Of a stretch of DNA of 6,865 bases, positions 6,065 through 6,865 are shown one piece after another (the first letter of the stretch is position 1; the number at the start of each line of letters is the position of its first letter). The stretch is taken from positions 1 through 6,865 of the forward strand of contig CAMAQI010000126.1 in NCBI GenBank assembly GCA_945860255.1. Reading direction: 5' to 3'. The position numbers and the translations under genes were made by a program. Below the pieces are notes generated by a model. The model searched no databases. It was given only the letters and a program-made list of their open reading frames with translations, and was not told the DNA's origin. The stretch comes from Methylacidiphilum caldifontis. Its GTDB lineage: Bacteria > Verrucomicrobiota > Verrucomicrobiia > Methylacidiphilales > CAMAQI01.

Positions 6065-6475
6065 ATGAAGATGATGAAAAGATTGCTGATGGTGGGAATG
6101 ATGATCACTGGGTTATTGGGTGCCGAGAGTGCTTGGGAGACCGCAATATCGACCGATGTGAAGGGAAAAGGGGGATGGTTTACTTGTTTAAATTATTCGA
6201 AAGATCTTTTTGGAAAAATGGCGAAGAATGGTCATGAAGTTCATTTTATTATTTACGAGTGGAAAGATCAAACTCGTACGCAAGGACGTCACGCTTTTGT
6301 CGTTTATAAAGATGAGAACGGTCGTTACTACGGGATGGATAATCGGTTGAAACAGCCGATGTGGTTATCGGGGAAGAACCCTGAGCAATGGGTGAATTTT
6401 TTCGCTAAGGGAACGGCCAATAAAGTGGTTTGTCACTATGGGGATGAATCGGTTATTGGATATGCCGCAAAATAG
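6065..6475 (+). CDS. Small secreted protein, possible Cys-His-Asp transglutaminase/peptidase-like
   Basis: Predicted exported protein of 136 residues. It has a basic start (MKMMKR), a hydrophobic core to about residue 19 and likely cleavage near A20-A23, leaving a mature domain of about 115 residues. I do not recognise the family with certainty. The order of C41 (WFTCLNYSKDLF, start of a helix), H76 followed by strand AFVVY, and D92 in GMDNR resembles the catalytic triad layout of transglutaminase-like cysteine peptidases. Those enzymes also often end the strand with a DN pair. A second Cys, C123, lies near the C-terminus and could instead form a disulfide with C41. The start is uncertain: ATG at 6065 is first in frame, M3 and M4 are alternatives, and no ribosome-binding sequence sits at normal distance. 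The gene is monocistronic with its own terminator. It is divergent from the sigma-54 regulator, which may control it. Confidence 0.8.
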   Translation: MKMMKRLLMVGMMITGLLGAESAWETAISTDVKGKGGWFTCLNYSKDLFGKMAKNGHEVHFIIYEWKDQTRTQGRHAFVVYKDENGRYYGMDNRLKQPMWLSGKNPEQWVNFFAKGTANKVVCHYGDESVIGYAAK

Positions 6476-6509
6476 ATTTTTCGTACGGTTTCAGTAACCT
6501 AACATCATC

Positions 6510-6541
6510 GGGGCGTCGCGGGTGCGGCGCCCCCTTTTTTT
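6510..6541 (+). terminator. Rho-independent terminator of the secreted-protein gene
   Basis: GGGGCGTCGC (6510-6519), loop GGGT, then GCGGCGCCCC (6524-6533) form a 10-bp stem with one G-U pair. After one C comes a run of seven T (6535-6541). It lies 34 bp beyond the stop codon at 6475 and fits the canonical pattern well. Confidence 0.92.
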
Positions 6542-6865
6542 AACAGCTTATTCGTCCCGTCCGTCCACTGACCATAGGAGTCAACTTAAGCTCCTTCTCA
6601 TGGAGCGTACAAAAACCTTATCTCACGCAAAGGCGCGACGTACGCTACGTTTAAATTCCTACCTCCCCCTCGTTCTGACCACGGCTCTTTCGAGCCTCTT
6701 CCCTATTTTTAAAAAGATCTCGAAAACGAGCTTTCGATCTCTTTTTAAAAACAGGGATCTATCGCTTACGCTCTTGGAGTCAGAACTCCTCCCCCTTTTT
6801 TGAAGGGACGTTGGTCGGCCTCGCAGTCACCCACGCGGCGCACCAGTGTTGGCGGTCAGCGTGAC
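6542..6865. other. 324-bp hairpin-rich tail, no convincing gene
   Basis: No frame here looks like a convincing gene. The stretch holds a series of inverted repeats. They are ACGTA-CGC-TACGT (6638-6650), GGCTC-TTTC-GAGCC (6683-6696), a long hairpin (6701-6756), GTTCTGAC/GTCAGAAC (6672-6679 with 6779-6786), GAGCGTA/TACGCTC (6603-6609 with 6767-6773) and GGAGT-CAGA-ACTCC (6777-6790). A CGCAAAGGCGC repeat fragment lies at 6627-6637. GC content rises clearly after about 6805. It could be a structured RNA, a palindromic repeat element or the edge of a mobile element that continues beyond the window. Confidence 0.5.
6672..6786. repeat. Nested inverted repeat with 25-nt central arms
   Basis: Arms 6701-6725 and 6732-6756 match at 22 of 25 positions around a 6-nt loop, starting CCCTATTTTTAAAAAGATC on the left. 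Differences are at arm positions 5, 18 and 19. The 8-bp pair GTTCTGAC (6672-6679) and GTCAGAAC (6779-6786) encloses the central hairpin. There is no U-tract directly after the central stem, so it is not a simple terminator. Confidence 0.8.

Noticed and set aside
6701..6756. Bidirectional rho-independent terminator
   Set aside because: The T and A tracts are inside the stem rather than after it, and three mismatches interrupt it. A proper terminator already lies at 6510-6541.
6522..6803. Plus-strand gene of 93 residues in the tail
   Set aside because: It starts inside the terminator stem, has no ribosome-binding sequence, covers the inverted repeats and gives a low-complexity Ser/Leu-rich product.

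Overview
The window reads as chromosome from a Gram-negative bacterium of moderate GC content (mid-40s percent by eye). It has an outer-membrane beta-barrel protein ending in phenylalanine, secreted proteins and a sigma-54 activator. The lineage is uncertain. The intergenic repeats (10-bp ATCCGTG/ATTCGTG/ATCTGCG ladders and CGCAAAGGCGC-type fragments) and the DUF4338-ISAs1 transposase are things I associate loosely with Verrucomicrobiota/PVC-type and other environmental genomes. This is an impression, not a placement.

Layout. Bases 105-1972 are a complete insertion sequence. It has 40-bp terminal inverted repeats (39/40 identical) and is flanked by a perfect 10-bp target duplication (95-104 and 1973-1982). 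Its minus-strand transposase joins an N-terminal DUF4338 (DruA-like) domain to an ISAs1-type DDE transposase. The gene is split by a -1 frameshift at an A9 run (592-600). Reading through the shift restores a 584-residue protein with all three acidic catalytic candidates.

Next, on the minus strand, come an outer-membrane protein gene (2843-4060) and, 10 bp after it, the RNase III gene rnc (2083-2832), apparently one transcription unit. The outer-membrane protein appears to carry an OB-fold-like periplasmic domain before its barrel. A 390-bp gap (4061-4450) holds a promoter candidate for this unit and a ladder of degenerate 10-bp repeats. The last repeat block supplies the stop codon of the next gene.

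That gene (4451-5899, minus) encodes an NtrC-type response regulator with receiver, AAA+ sigma-54 activator and Fis-type HTH domains. It is divergent from a small secreted protein gene (6065-6475, plus) with a candidate Cys-His-Asp triad. The 165-bp spacer between them holds two dyads and a -24/-12-like element, so local control of the secreted protein by the regulator is a testable idea. A strong rho-independent terminator follows at 6510-6541. The final 324 bp contain no convincing gene but many inverted repeats, including one with 25-nt arms.

The best candidates for something little described are the DruA-like/transposase fusion with its slippage site, the divergent regulator/secreted-protein pair, and the hairpin-rich tail.
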